A stretch of 64,000 nt of DNA, taken from contig NZ_CALTSY010000006.1 in NCBI RefSeq assembly GCF_943908415.1, positions 1-64,000 of the forward strand. The letters are read 5' to 3'. The notes under the pieces are model-generated. The model saw only the letters and a list, made by a program, of their open reading frames with translations. It was not told the DNA's origin and did not search any database. The stretch's first letter is position 1; the number at the start of each line of letters is the position of its first letter. This document shows positions 52,417 to 62,088 of the stretch, in pieces. This DNA is from an uncultured Anaerococcus sp. Lineage in GTDB: Bacteria > Bacillota > Clostridia > Tissierellales > Peptoniphilaceae. The translations under genes were made by a program, and so were the position numbers.

Positions 52417-53187
52417 TTAAATAAAAGTTCTAAATATATCCTCTTTAGAGTATGTGTTAATCTCTACATCAGTCATTTGACTTAAAAGTTTTTCAAGTTT
52501 ATATATTACATGATTTTCGCTTGCAAAATGTCCTGGATCGACTATAACAAGACCTCTATTTGCATAATCCATCCCCATATGATATGAAACATCTCCTGTA
52601 ATCATTAAATCACAATCTTTATAAAGGGCATCATCAAATAAGGATGAACCTGATCCTCCACATACCCCAACTTTTTTAATCTCTTTTTTCATATCACCAT
52701 AGCAGACAAGTCCATTTGCATCTAATTTTTCCTTAACTTTTTTTGCAAAATCTTCCGCTTTTATAGGATTAATTTCACCAAATCTACCTAAGCCAATTTC
52801 TTTGTCACATTCTAAAATCTTAGGATTTTCTATTCCTAATATCTCACATAAATTATCATTTAATCCATCTTCTGCTATATCAAGATTTGTATGCATAGCA
52901 AATACTGTAATATCATTTTTAATTACTTTATCTAATCGATTATAAAGCGGATCTGAAAGATTTATTGATTTTGTTCCATTAAACAAATAGGGATGATGAG
53001 TTATTATGAGATTACAATCTTTTTCTATAGCTAAGTCAAGACCTTCATCTTCTAAATCCAGACTAATCATAACATTTTTAAGTTCATTGTCTAGATTTCC
53101 TATTTGAAGTCCTGAGTTATCCCAATCTTCTTGTAAGTCAAGAGGATATTTTTGACATAGCTTATCAATTAATTCTCTAATTTGCAT
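52417..53187 (-). CDS. Nif3-like dinuclear metal-centre protein (YqfO, short form)
   Basis: A 256-residue protein of the Nif3/DUF34 family, binding two metal ions. Motifs are EDWDNSGLQIG, LIITHHPYLF, AMHTNLDIAEDGLND and the C-terminal DPGHFASE. It lacks the ~100-residue PII-like insert of B. subtilis YqfO. GTP cyclohydrolase-like activity has been suggested for some members, but the role is unsettled. It overlaps trmK by 19 bp, in the conserved order dnaG-rpoD-trmK-nif3. Confidence 0.93.
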   Translation of the reverse strand: MQIRELIDKLCQKYPLDLQEDWDNSGLQIGNLDNELKNVMISLDLEDEGLDLAIEKDCNLIITHHPYLFNGTKSINLSDPLYNRLDKVIKNDITVFAMHTNLDIAEDGLNDNLCEILGIENPKILECDKEIGLGRFGEINPIKAEDFAKKVKEKLDANGLVCYGDMKKEIKKVGVCGGSGSSLFDDALYKDCDLMITGDVSYHMGMDYANRGLVIVDPGHFASENHVIYKLEKLLSQMTDVEINTYSKEDIFRTFI

Positions 53188-53861
53188 TTTTTATATACCT
53201 CGTCTATAGCTTTTAATCTCTCGTCTATCTTTTCTATACCTGTCTTATCTTTAGAATTTAAAAGTATGGATTCCCTAAAGCCTTTATTCTTTTTATAATC
53301 TTCTTCTAGTTTTGCTATAAGTAGAGGATTTTTATTTTCTATATTTTCGAAACCATAGTATATTTCTGATAGATCTAAGCTATTAGCATTACCATATTCT
53401 ACTTTTAATATATCGTAGTATTTATTGTTTTCATAAGTTAAAAAATCCCTTGTGATTTTGAAATTATTCTCAGTTAAAAATCTTCTAAGTTTTTCAGTTG
53501 CTATGTTTGATGCAAGTATCATATAGTCTAGATTTTTAGCAAAGTCCATGCTATCATCTATTATATCTATGATAGTATTACCTCCCATTCCAGCTATTAT
53601 AGCTATCTGATTTGGCTGTATTTCTATGCCCTTAAATCCATCTGTAACTTTTGTCTTGATAGACTTTCTAAGATTTTCATCAAGCTCGTCTTCAAGTTTT
53701 TTAAGTGAAGGAGCTGATATATCTGTAGCTAATATATTGTTACTAATAGCATTTTTAGCTAAATATAAAGGAACCAATCCGTGATCGGTTCCTACATCTA
53801 TGACCATTTTTCCTGGGTCAACTATATTAATTATGTCCTTTAATCTTTTTTTATCATTCAT
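53169..53861 (-). CDS. trmK: tRNA (adenine22-N1)-methyltransferase
   Basis: Methylates A22 of tRNAs. The 230-residue protein has the SAM motif VIDVGTDHGLVPLYL, ILATDISAPSLKKLE, and IIAGMGGNTIIDII, typical of TrmK (YqfN). The C-terminal part is a coiled-coil-like helical region. It overlaps the end of rpoD by one base and the start of the nif3-like gene by 19 bp. Confidence 0.93.
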   Translation of the reverse strand: MNDKKRLKDIINIVDPGKMVIDVGTDHGLVPLYLAKNAISNNILATDISAPSLKKLEDELDENLRKSIKTKVTDGFKGIEIQPNQIAIIAGMGGNTIIDIIDDSMDFAKNLDYMILASNIATEKLRRFLTENNFKITRDFLTYENNKYYDILKVEYGNANSLDLSEIYYGFENIENKNPLLIAKLEEDYKKNKGFRESILLNSKDKTGIEKIDERLKAIDEVYKKCKLEN

Positions 53862-55678
53862 TATAAGAAATCTTTCAATGATTCACTCTTATTTGGTGAT
53901 TTTAATTTTCTTAAGGCTTTAGCTTCTATCTGCCTAATCCTCTCACGTGTTACATCAAATTCTTTACCAACTTCTTCAAGTGTCCTTGGTGTTCCATCTA
54001 TCAAGCCAAATCTTAATTGCAATACTCTCTTCTCACGTGATCCTAGACATGATAAGACGTCATTTAGCTGTTCACGTAGCATAGTATAGTTTGCTGCATC
54101 ATCAGGATTTACTGCTGACTCATCTTCTATGAAGTCACCTAAATGAGAATCTTCTTCTTCACCAATCGGTGTTTCTAAAGATACTGGCTCTTGAGCTATT
54201 TTTCTAATTTCTTGAACCTTAGATACTTCTATGCCCATTTGCTCAGCGATTTCTTCATTTGATGGATCACGACCTAAATCTTGAACCAATTGTCTTTGAG
54301 TTCTAACTAGCTTATTTATAGTCTCTACCATATGAACAGGAATTCTTATAGTTCTTGCTTGATCTGCTATAGCTCGTGTTATAGCTTGTCTAATCCACCA
54401 GGTAGCGTATGTTGAGAACTTAAAGCCTCTATTATAGTCGTATTTATCTACAGCTTTCATTAGACCCATATTACCTTCTTGGATTAGATCTAAAAAGCTC
54501 ATCCCACGACCTACATATTTTTTGGCTATAGACACTACAAGCCTTAGATTAGTTTCTGCTAATTTTTGCTTAGCTCTCTTACCTTTTAAAATAGCTTTTC
54601 TAAGGCTTATCTTATCTTCATCACTAAGTTTGCTATCACTTAATAACATGTGAGCTAGCTTACTATTATTAATGTAGATATTTAAGTCCTTTATGTCATC
54701 TTTGCCTAATTCATTGCCATCTATTAGTTCACATGCGATATTACCTGCAGCTATAAAGTCATCTATAGTCATCCTATCATTTGTCTTTATAAACTCACCA
54801 TTAGTAGCTTTGGATAAAAGCTCTGTAAAGAACTCATAAATGTTACTAACTACATCTTCATTTTCGTTGATATTAAAGAGATGATCAAAGGAATCAAATA
54901 AATCACATAAAGAGTTAGCTTTTGTTCTGCTTAGTTCATTTTCGTCTAATGACTTACTGGCTACGTTACAAATTAAAACCTTAGCCTTAAGTTCTTCTAT
55001 TTTTTTTGTATCTGGTTCATCTACCATAATCTCTTCAAAGAGATTTCCCATGGATTTAATTCCTATGAGATTAGCTTTAGCTTTATCATCTACTTTTCCA
55101 TTCTCTTTGATTTGTTTATTTGCTTCTAATAGAGCCACCGCAAGATTACCAAAGAATATATCTGTAGATAGCTTATTTTTATTTTGTTTGGTTAAAGCTT
55201 TATCCTCAAATTTCTTCTTTGCTATTTCTCCCATCTCCATTTGACGAGCTAGGTTTATTTCTTCTTTAGCTGTTAAAAGGGAGACTTTACCAATCTCTTT
55301 TAGATACATTTTTACAGGATCATCTAGCTTAATACCAGATATATTTTCTACATCTTTGTCAATATCTTCTTCAAGTTTGGATTCATCAATATCTTCTTCA
55401 TCTGATATATCTTCTTCTAGATCATCATCTAAAGATTCCTCTTCTTCTAATTCATCATCTAAGACAGCTTCAGCTTTTTCCACTATCTCGATGCCACTAC
55501 TGATAATTTGGGATATCACATACTTTTTACTCTCATCTTCTACTTCTTTAAAAGATTCAAATGTATAAATTTGAGTATAGGTTATCATTCCATCTTGAGA
55601 TTCGCCTATGGATTGGAATTCTTCAATTATTTCCTTTAAAACATCATCTTCAAGCAGTTTATCACTATCGCTACTCAT
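53861..55678 (-). CDS. rpoD: Primary RNA polymerase sigma factor with large insertion
   Basis: The housekeeping sigma factor (sigma-A). The 605-residue protein has an acidic N-terminus (~75-110) and region 1.2 at ~119-150 ([21 protein letters not shown]). Regions 2.1-2.4 lie at ~368-452 ([37 protein letters not shown]). Regions 3 and 4 end with [27 protein letters not shown]. Residues ~152-365 are an extra ~210-residue segment between 1.2 and 2, where most Firmicutes sigma-A proteins have only a short link. E. coli RpoD has its non-conserved region at this site. It is cotranscribed with dnaG (8-bp overlap). Confidence 0.96.
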   Translation of the reverse strand: MSSDSDKLLEDDVLKEIIEEFQSIGESQDGMITYTQIYTFESFKEVEDESKKYVISQIISSGIEIVEKAEAVLDDELEEEESLDDDLEEDISDEEDIDESKLEEDIDKDVENISGIKLDDPVKMYLKEIGKVSLLTAKEEINLARQMEMGEIAKKKFEDKALTKQNKNKLSTDIFFGNLAVALLEANKQIKENGKVDDKAKANLIGIKSMGNLFEEIMVDEPDTKKIEELKAKVLICNVASKSLDENELSRTKANSLCDLFDSFDHLFNINENEDVVSNIYEFFTELLSKATNGEFIKTNDRMTIDDFIAAGNIACELIDGNELGKDDIKDLNIYINNSKLAHMLLSDSKLSDEDKISLRKAILKGKRAKQKLAETNLRLVVSIAKKYVGRGMSFLDLIQEGNMGLMKAVDKYDYNRGFKFSTYATWWIRQAITRAIADQARTIRIPVHMVETINKLVRTQRQLVQDLGRDPSNEEIAEQMGIEVSKVQEIRKIAQEPVSLETPIGEEEDSHLGDFIEDESAVNPDDAANYTMLREQLNDVLSCLGSREKRVLQLRFGLIDGTPRTLEEVGKEFDVTRERIRQIEAKALRKLKSPNKSESLKDFL

Positions 55679-57332
55679 TAAATCTCCCCTTAGTTCTATT
55701 ATTTTGAGACTTAAGCTCTCTTAATTTCTCTCTTCTTTTAAAAAGCTCTATCCTATCCATAAGCTCTTCTATAACTATAGGATTCGTATCATCTCTTATA
55801 TAATTTAATATGTAAATATAATCCTCATCATTTTGATCAAATTTACCTGTATTTTTATTAATAATAAATTCCTTAGTATTTATTATCTTTTCATCTTTTA
55901 AGACACTATCAAAAAAATCTTTATTTTTTAAATAATCCTCTCTTTGATTAAATATAAGCCTTAATATTTCAAGCTCATGAGTGTTGTGTCTTTGAGGTTT
56001 AGTATTTACTATTATTTTTTCTTTTTTATCATGATTATTATAGGATTTTTCCTTATAAGTAATACTAGCATTATACTTGTTAACAGCCTTATTTAAAGTG
56101 TTTTTATCAATGTTAAATAACGTCGAAACGTTGTTAGTAAATATTTCGCGAGTAAGATCTGACTTTATACTAGCAAGAAATTCTACAAACAAATCTAACT
56201 TCTCATATTTTTCATTATCATTGGAATTAGAGTATAAATCTAATATCTTATTATACTTATAATTATAAACATCCAGGGCTTCTTCTTCTTTTTTTAAGAA
56301 AGCTTCTTTGCCATTTTCTTTTATAAATTCATCTGGATCCATACCATTTTCTAAGCTAATTATCTTAGCTTTTACATCTTGATCTAGGAAAATTTCTATA
56401 GCTTTATCTGTAGCTTTTAGTCCTGCATCATCACTATCATAGCAAATATAAATATTTTCTGCATAACGCTTAATTAACTTCGCTTGCTCTTTTGTCAAAG
56501 CTGTACCAAGACTTGCTACTGCATAGTCAATACCCCTGTTATTTAAAGCTATTACATCCATATAACCTTCAACCAAGATAATACTATCTTTTTTTTGCTT
56601 TTTGTAAATATTAAGTCCGTAGAGATTGAATCTCTTTTTGAAAATATCAGACTCTGGAGAATTGAGATACTTAGGCATTTGATCTCCAATAGCTCTACCA
56701 CCAAAACCTATGACTTGTCCATAATGATTTATTATAGGAAATATTATACGATTTCTATACTTATCATAATATTTGCCTTTGGCTGATTTTTTTATTAGTC
56801 CTAAATCCTCTAAATCTTTTTTGTCATATCCCTTATACTCAGCATAACTACACAAATCATCCCAACTATCTTTTGCAAAGCCTAGCATAAATCTATTTAC
56901 AATCTTACCTGATAATCCTCTATTTTTAAGATATCCAATAGCTTCTCTATTAGTAAGAAGATTTTTATAAAAAAAGATCATTATATCTTTATTGATATCG
57001 TAAAGCTCCTTATTTTTAGGATTGGTATTATAAGTAGAATTAGTATATTCGATTCTAATTCCCGCTTTATTTGCTAAGTACTCTAAGCTTTCTGGATATG
57101 TCAGTCCTTCTTTTTGCATAATAAAAGAAACAACATCCCCTCCTGCCCCACATCCAAAGCAGTGAAATAATTGTTTCTTATCATCTACTGTAAAAGAAGG
57201 TGTTTTTTCGTTATGAAATGGACATAGCCCCTTATAAGAGTTCCCTGCTCTTTTTAAATCAGTATACTCACCGATTATATCTACGATATTAGAACTCGTC
57301 CTTATCTCTTCGATTTTTTCTTCTGGAATCAT
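55671..57332 (-). CDS. dnaG: DNA primase
   Basis: Makes RNA primers at the replication fork. The 553-residue protein has the N-terminal zinc ribbon ([20 protein letters not shown]), the TOPRIM domain ([24 protein letters not shown]) and a shortened C-terminal helicase-binding region. Length is slightly below the usual ~600 because the C-terminus is reduced. It is the first gene of the dnaG-rpoD-trmK-nif3 operon. Confidence 0.96.
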   Translation of the reverse strand: MIPEEKIEEIRTSSNIVDIIGEYTDLKRAGNSYKGLCPFHNEKTPSFTVDDKKQLFHCFGCGAGGDVVSFIMQKEGLTYPESLEYLANKAGIRIEYTNSTYNTNPKNKELYDINKDIMIFFYKNLLTNREAIGYLKNRGLSGKIVNRFMLGFAKDSWDDLCSYAEYKGYDKKDLEDLGLIKKSAKGKYYDKYRNRIIFPIINHYGQVIGFGGRAIGDQMPKYLNSPESDIFKKRFNLYGLNIYKKQKKDSIILVEGYMDVIALNNRGIDYAVASLGTALTKEQAKLIKRYAENIYICYDSDDAGLKATDKAIEIFLDQDVKAKIISLENGMDPDEFIKENGKEAFLKKEEEALDVYNYKYNKILDLYSNSNDNEKYEKLDLFVEFLASIKSDLTREIFTNNVSTLFNIDKNTLNKAVNKYNASITYKEKSYNNHDKKEKIIVNTKPQRHNTHELEILRLIFNQREDYLKNKDFFDSVLKDEKIINTKEFIINKNTGKFDQNDEDYIYILNYIRDDTNPIVIEELMDRIELFKRREKLRELKSQNNRTKGRFNE

Positions 57333-57412
57333 AACTATACAATCACCTCTGTTAGTTTAACTATACTTATAAATATGGCGTATTCAATTTATAAATATTA
57401 AATGGAATAAAA

Positions 57413-57443
57413 GAGATCTTACAAACTATTATTGTAAAATCTC
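57413..57443 (-). terminator. Terminator of the fru operon
   Basis: A 12-bp stem, read leftward GAGATTTTACAA / TTGTAAGATCTC with one G-T pair and a seven-base loop, is followed by TTTTATT. It lies 18 bp past the fruA stop. Confidence 0.82.
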
Positions 57444-57461
57444 TTTTTATCATTTTTATTA

Positions 57462-59360
57462 TTAAGCTAATTTTTCTTCAGGTCTCTTTTTTAATTTTCC
57501 AAGTATCAAAGCTCCAACTATTGATCCAACTGCTACTGCTAGTAGGAAGAATAAAACTTGGTTTAAGCTGCTCATGGCTGGTAATACAAATACTCCACCA
57601 TGTGGTGCAGGTGACTCTACATTAAAGGCTCCTACTATTGCCCCTGCTATTGCTGATCCAATTGCAACTGATGGTATTACAGTTTGTGGCTCACTTGCCG
57701 CAAAAGGAATAGCTCCTTCTGTTATAAAGCTTAATCCTAGAATAAAGTTTGTTATCTTGGTCTCTTGCTCTTTTGCTGTAAATTTATTTTTAAATAATGT
57801 ACATGCAAGTGCTATAGCAATTGGTGGAACCATACCCCCTACCATTACAGCTGCCATATATGATCCTATTCCTGTATCTGTAAATACACCTATAGCAAAG
57901 GCATATGCGGCTTTGTTGATTGGGCCACCCATATCAATTGCCATCATAGCTCCAAGTAAGGCACCTAATAAAATTCGGTTTGAACCACTTAAGTTCATAA
58001 GCCAATTATTGATCACTGTATTAATTCCAGTAAAAATAGGATCTACTATAATATACATTACAAGTCCTGTAAGTAGAAGTCCTAATACTGGATAAATAAG
58101 CATAGGTTTTAATCCTTCTACAGATTTTGGTAAATTCATAGTAATTTTCTTAAGGAAATTAACTATATAACCGGCAACAAAACCACCTATAAGTCCACCA
58201 ATAAATCCAGCACCACGACTTGCCATAAGTCCTGCAACCATACCTGGCATTAGAGCTGGTCTATCTCCTATAGACATTGCTATATATCCTGCAAGAATTG
58301 GTATTAGGAAGCTCATCGCATCAGAACCAAGATCATTTAAAAATGTAAATACTTGGGAATTATCTCCTGTAAACCTTTCAAATAGGAAAGATATAGCAAG
58401 TAAGATACCACCACCTATTACAAATGGTAACATATGGCTGATACCATTCATTATATCCCCATAGATTTTTTGCCATGTACTTTGAGAATCATCAAAGCTT
58501 GAAACTGACTTTTCTGCTCCATTTTCACTATGGAAGATATTAGCTTCACCTTTTATAGCTTTGTTTACTAATTCATCAGCTTTTCTAATACCATCAGAAA
58601 CTGGTCTTTGGATAACTTTTTTTCCATCAAATCTAGCAGTCTCTACCTTTTTATCAGCTGCTATAATTACTGCCTTAGCATTTTTTATCTCTTGATCTGT
58701 CAACCTATTTTTGATGCCATCAGAACCATTGGTTTCTACTTTTATATCTACACCAGCTTTTCTAGCTGCTTCTTCAAGCCCTTCTTGAGCCATGTAAGTA
58801 TGAGCAATACCGTTAGGACAAGCTGTAACTGCAACAATAAAGTCCTTTGTTTTTTGATTAGATTCCCTTTGCTCTACAAAGTTTTGGTCATTTTCTGGTG
58901 TTTTTGAATCAGAATATTTATCAATTACCGCATAAACATCATCTGGGCTATTTACCTTCTTTAAGTCATCTACAAAACCAGCTTTCATTATCATTTTTGA
59001 TAAATCAGCTAAAGTTTGAACGTGTAGGTTATTTTCTCCATCTGGAGCTGCTATAGCAAAAAAGATATAGGTACCTTCTCCATCCAAGGCTTCATAGTCA
59101 AGACCTGCTTTTTTTCTTGCAAATAAAACAGCCGGTTCATTTACTGTTTTATTTTTAGAATGTGGAATAGCAACACCATCTCCTAATGCTGTAGAACCCT
59201 CTTCTTCTCTTTTTCTAAGTCCTTTTGCAAATTCATCCTTACTTTTTACATAGCCATTTTCATAAAATTTGTTAGATAATTCTTCTATTGCATCTTCTTT
59301 ACTGCTAGATTTTAAATCTAGAATCATCAACTCTTTTTTTAGCAGATCTCTAATTTCCAT
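57462..59360 (-). CDS. fruA: PTS fructose-specific transporter IIABC
   Basis: Imports fructose and phosphorylates it to fructose-1-phosphate. The 632-residue protein has IIA first (~1-150; His in GVAIPHSKNK), then IIB (~170-270; Cys in VTACPNGIAHTYMAQ), then the IIC membrane domain (~300-625, about eight to nine segments). IIC motifs include GGPINKAAYAFAIG and FITEGAIPFAASEP. The A-B-C order is common in Gram-positive FruA. It overlaps fruK by 11 bp. HPr and enzyme I are not in the window. Confidence 0.96.
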   Translation of the reverse strand: MEIRDLLKKELMILDLKSSSKEDAIEELSNKFYENGYVKSKDEFAKGLRKREEEGSTALGDGVAIPHSKNKTVNEPAVLFARKKAGLDYEALDGEGTYIFFAIAAPDGENNLHVQTLADLSKMIMKAGFVDDLKKVNSPDDVYAVIDKYSDSKTPENDQNFVEQRESNQKTKDFIVAVTACPNGIAHTYMAQEGLEEAARKAGVDIKVETNGSDGIKNRLTDQEIKNAKAVIIAADKKVETARFDGKKVIQRPVSDGIRKADELVNKAIKGEANIFHSENGAEKSVSSFDDSQSTWQKIYGDIMNGISHMLPFVIGGGILLAISFLFERFTGDNSQVFTFLNDLGSDAMSFLIPILAGYIAMSIGDRPALMPGMVAGLMASRGAGFIGGLIGGFVAGYIVNFLKKITMNLPKSVEGLKPMLIYPVLGLLLTGLVMYIIVDPIFTGINTVINNWLMNLSGSNRILLGALLGAMMAIDMGGPINKAAYAFAIGVFTDTGIGSYMAAVMVGGMVPPIAIALACTLFKNKFTAKEQETKITNFILGLSFITEGAIPFAASEPQTVIPSVAIGSAIAGAIVGAFNVESPAPHGGVFVLPAMSSLNQVLFFLLAVAVGSIVGALILGKLKKRPEEKLA

Positions 59361-60255
59361 AATCTATTACCTCTACTTTTTCCAAAATTTTATAGATATA
59401 TTCTTTTTCAGCAATATCTTCACTAAAGGCTGTAGCTGTTCCACAAGCTATTGCAAATTTATATGCATCCTTTTTGTTTGATCCATTTTTTAATGCATAA
59501 ACAAATCCAGCTACCATACTATCTCCAGCTCCTACTGAGTTAACTAACTTTCCCTCAATAGTTTCTGCCTTTAAGGCTAGGTCATCACTTACAAATATAG
59601 ATCCTTCCTTGCCTCTAGAAACAATAACATTTTGAGCACCCAGCTCATTTAATTTTCTAGCATAAACTAGTAGATTATCATCGTCGATTTTAGTCTCAAA
59701 TATATACTCTAATTCATCTATATTAGGTTTTACTAATATAGGTTTATAAGATAAATAATCTAGTAGTTCTCTACCAGCGATATCTATAGTAAAATCAATA
59801 TTTTTTATATCGAGTATATTTTTATAAAAATTTCTATCAAGTGATTTTGGTATAGAACCTGACAGTATCAATGTATCATTATCATTAAGATTTCTAATTT
59901 TTTCTAAAAATTTATCAGTTTCTTCTTTGCTTATATCTGGTCCCGCAGCATTTATTTCAGTTTCCATTTGGTATTTGAGTTTTACATTTATTCTGGAATC
60001 AGCTTGTATTTGAGTAAATTCTTCCTTAATACCTAGTTTATCCAAGGAATCTATTATATATTTTCCGGTAAAACCACCAATAAATCCCAAGTTTATAGAA
60101 TCTTCACCAAGATTTTTAAGAAGTTTTGAAACCATTATTCCCTTACCTCCAGGAAATTTCATGTCTTCATAACTTCTATTAGTAAATTCGTTTTTAAAAT
60201 CATCAAGTTTCATTATATAATCGATTGATGGATTTAAGGTAAGTGTATAAATCAT
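59350..60255 (-). CDS. fruK: 1-phosphofructokinase
   Basis: Phosphorylates fructose-1-phosphate to fructose-1,6-bisphosphate, the substrate of the aldolase at 35.8 kb. The 301-residue PfkB-family protein has TLNPSIDYIMKLD, FPGGKGIMVSKLLKNLG and the ATP/active-site segment LVNSVGAGDSMVAGF with the catalytic Asp. It overlaps fruR by one base and fruA by 11 bp, so the three are tightly coupled. Confidence 0.95.
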   Translation of the reverse strand: MIYTLTLNPSIDYIMKLDDFKNEFTNRSYEDMKFPGGKGIMVSKLLKNLGEDSINLGFIGGFTGKYIIDSLDKLGIKEEFTQIQADSRINVKLKYQMETEINAAGPDISKEETDKFLEKIRNLNDNDTLILSGSIPKSLDRNFYKNILDIKNIDFTIDIAGRELLDYLSYKPILVKPNIDELEYIFETKIDDDNLLVYARKLNELGAQNVIVSRGKEGSIFVSDDLALKAETIEGKLVNSVGAGDSMVAGFVYALKNGSNKKDAYKFAIACGTATAFSEDIAEKEYIYKILEKVEVIDYGN

Positions 60256-60959
60256 TAATCCTCCGTTATCAATTTTGCATGATCAAACTTGCATATATCA
60301 GCAAAATACTTTTTTCCTATTTTTGAGGAATCAGCTAGTACATAAGCATTAGTGGCCTTTTTTATAGCTGCTCTTTTTATTAAAGCTTCATTTAAATCAG
60401 CCGTGGAATAAGTTTCTTGAGATATTCCATTAGCACCTATAAAGGCTATATCAAAATTTAAATCATTTATCTCGTTAAGTGTCTGTTCACCATATGTCAC
60501 AAGAGTAGATTCTTTCATATTTCCACCCAAAACAATAGTGGGTATAGAAAGACTACTAAGCTTTTCAATATGCATAAGCCCATTTGTTACAATGGTGACA
60601 TTTTTATTTGCAATATAATCTATTAGACTATGGGTTGTAGTACCAGCATCTAAAAATATATAAAAGTTATTTCTAATCAGTTCACTTGCTTTTTTCCCAA
60701 TACATTCCTTAGCATCAATATTTGTAGTTTCATTAAACCTATAATTTGTTTCCTCTAGTATTCCATTAAGGGTCGCGCCTCCGTGAACTCTTTTTATCTC
60801 ACCTCTTTCTTGTAGATAATCCAAATCTCTTCTTAATGTTGATTCGCTAATATTAAGCTCTTCTATTAGTTTAGCATTTGAAATCGTTCCTTCCTTAAGC
60901 AAGGAATCTCTTATAAAATTTAATCTTTCTTCAACTATCATACGAATATGATACTTCAA
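60255..60959 (-). CDS. fruR: DeoR-family fructose operon repressor
   Basis: A 234-residue transcription regulator controlling the fru genes, probably responding to fructose-1-phosphate. The N-terminal winged helix has ISNAKLIEELNISESTLRRDLDYLQERGEIKRVHGGA. The sensor domain has FLDAGTTTHSLIDYI and VIVTNG-like TIVTNGLMHIE. The TTG at 60959 has GGAGG 3-4 bases upstream. The ATG at 60941 gives the more usual N-terminus (MIVEERLNF) but is ~21 bases from that site, so the start is uncertain. It is the first gene of the fru operon. Confidence 0.92.
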   Translation of the reverse strand: MKYHIRMIVEERLNFIRDSLLKEGTISNAKLIEELNISESTLRRDLDYLQERGEIKRVHGGATLNGILEETNYRFNETTNIDAKECIGKKASELIRNNFYIFLDAGTTTHSLIDYIANKNVTIVTNGLMHIEKLSSLSIPTIVLGGNMKESTLVTYGEQTLNEINDLNFDIAFIGANGISQETYSTADLNEALIKRAAIKKATNAYVLADSSKIGKKYFADICKFDHAKLITED

Positions 60960-60988
60960 AAACCTCCACTTTCAATCAAAAACCTCCA
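60956..60988 (-). repeat. Tandem 13-bp direct repeat at the fruR start
   Basis: TCAAAAACCTCCA occurs at 60956-60968 and 60976-60988, exactly 20 bp apart. Read leftward each copy gives TGGAGGTTTTTGA, containing a GGAGG ribosome site. It could be a FruR operator (DeoR-type repressors often use direct repeats) or a duplicated ribosome site. Confidence 0.55.
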
Positions 60989-61002
60989 AACAATCGTTTT
61001 TT

Positions 61003-61031
61003 TTTAGATTAATTTGCTTTTTTGAAGTCAA
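61003..61031 (-). promoter_or_regulatory. Likely promoter of the fru operon
   Basis: The minus strand has TTGACT (-35, 61026-61031), a 17-bp spacer and TCTAAA (-10, 61003-61008). It is 44-72 bp upstream of fruR, with the direct repeats just downstream. Confidence 0.5.
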
Positions 61032-61084
61032 ATTGGAGAAAAAGTTTGTAATTGGTGTAAATAGGTATAATATAGATGATATGT

Positions 61085-61133
61085 AATTTGTACAAATTAG
61101 CTACTTTGAAAATATGATTAAATACATTATAAT
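61085..61133 (+). promoter_or_regulatory. Promoter and palindrome upstream of the AraC-type regulator gene
   Basis: TTGAAA (61106-61111), a 16-bp spacer and a perfect TATAAT (61128-61133) form a good promoter. A perfect 14-bp palindrome, AATTTGTACAAATT, lies at 61085-61098, 7 bp upstream of the -35. It may be an operator for self-control or for the divergent fru promoter. Confidence 0.6.
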
Positions 61134-61179
61134 GTTTACATAACGTGTTAAAGTGAAAAGCTAAATACAAGAGGATTTT

Positions 61180-62031
61180 ATGAACGAGATGAATTTTAGA
61201 GACATAGAGCAAGATAGTGACCTTTTAAACGTAGAAATAAAAGTTATAGATGCTCAAAAACACAATTTTAATAGAAATTATTCTTCGAGAATACAATTTC
61301 ATCCTTTTACCTATTTCTATTATATTGTGGAAGGTAATGGTAAGCTATCAATTGAAAATGAACTTATTGATGTAAAGGATAATGATTTAGTTGTTATAAA
61401 CTCTAATATTGGCCATACTATTTATATAGATAGCTCTCAAAATAACTGTCAAATGATAGGTTTTGGAGTGGAATCTATATCTGTATCTAAGATAAGAGCT
61501 AATGCAGCTACTGATGATTGTAGCAATTTTTTTCATGTAAATTTAGATGATAAAGACTATCATACCAATTTATTCAATGAAATTGTTGATGAGTTTAATA
61601 GCGAGGAACTATTTTCAAAAGCTATGACAGATGCTAAAGCTGCAATTTTTGTAATCAATTTATTAAGATGCAATGAAAAAAAAGTTAGAGTAAGTCATGA
61701 TAAAAAGGTAAATAGACAAATTGATTATATCAAAAATTACATAGATAGCAATTATTCAGAAGATATAAAGCTTGAACAATTATCTACAATGGCTTATATG
61801 AATAAATTTCATTTGATTTCAGAATTTAAGCAATCATATAGGGTTACTCCTATCGAATATTTGATATTAAAGAGAATAGAAATAGCAAAAAACCTATTAA
61901 TCTCTACTAACCATTCTATGGAAGAAATAGCATCAATTGTAGGATTTAATTCCCAATCATACTTTAACCAAGTTTTCAAGAAAAAGGTGGGGCAAACACC
62001 ATCTAAGTTTAGAAAAAAACATAGACTATAA
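61180..62031 (+). CDS. AraC-family transcriptional regulator
   Basis: A 283-residue regulator. The N-terminal half is a cupin-like sensor (FYYIVEGNGKLSIENELIDVKDNDLVVINSNIGHTIY). The C-terminal ~100 residues hold two AraC helix-turn-helix motifs (IKLEQLSTMAYMNKFHLISEFKQSYRVTPIEYL and the second with GFNSQSYFNQVFKKKVGQTPSKFRK). Effector and targets are unknown. Divergence from the fru operon suggests, but does not prove, a sugar-related role. An AGAGGA site precedes the ATG at 61180. Confidence 0.92.
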   Translation: MNEMNFRDIEQDSDLLNVEIKVIDAQKHNFNRNYSSRIQFHPFTYFYYIVEGNGKLSIENELIDVKDNDLVVINSNIGHTIYIDSSQNNCQMIGFGVESISVSKIRANAATDDCSNFFHVNLDDKDYHTNLFNEIVDEFNSEELFSKAMTDAKAAIFVINLLRCNEKKVRVSHDKKVNRQIDYIKNYIDSNYSEDIKLEQLSTMAYMNKFHLISEFKQSYRVTPIEYLILKRIEIAKNLLISTNHSMEEIASIVGFNSQSYFNQVFKKKVGQTPSKFRKKHRL

Positions 62032-62078
62032 AAAGTCACTTCATTTTAACTTTTATAAAATTACGATGAAATGACTTT
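62032..62078. terminator. Bidirectional terminator between araC-type and DUF438 genes
   Basis: AAAGTCA-C-TTCAT and ATGAA-A-TGACTTT pair with one mismatch around a ~20-base loop, between two convergent genes, with A/T-runs at both ends. Confidence 0.7.
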
Positions 62079-62088
62079 CTTACTCTTC

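Noticed and set aside
61009..61212. Leftward 67-codon frame upstream of the AraC-type gene
   Set aside because: It spans promoters and palindromes, lacks a ribosome site and overlaps the start of a well-supported gene.
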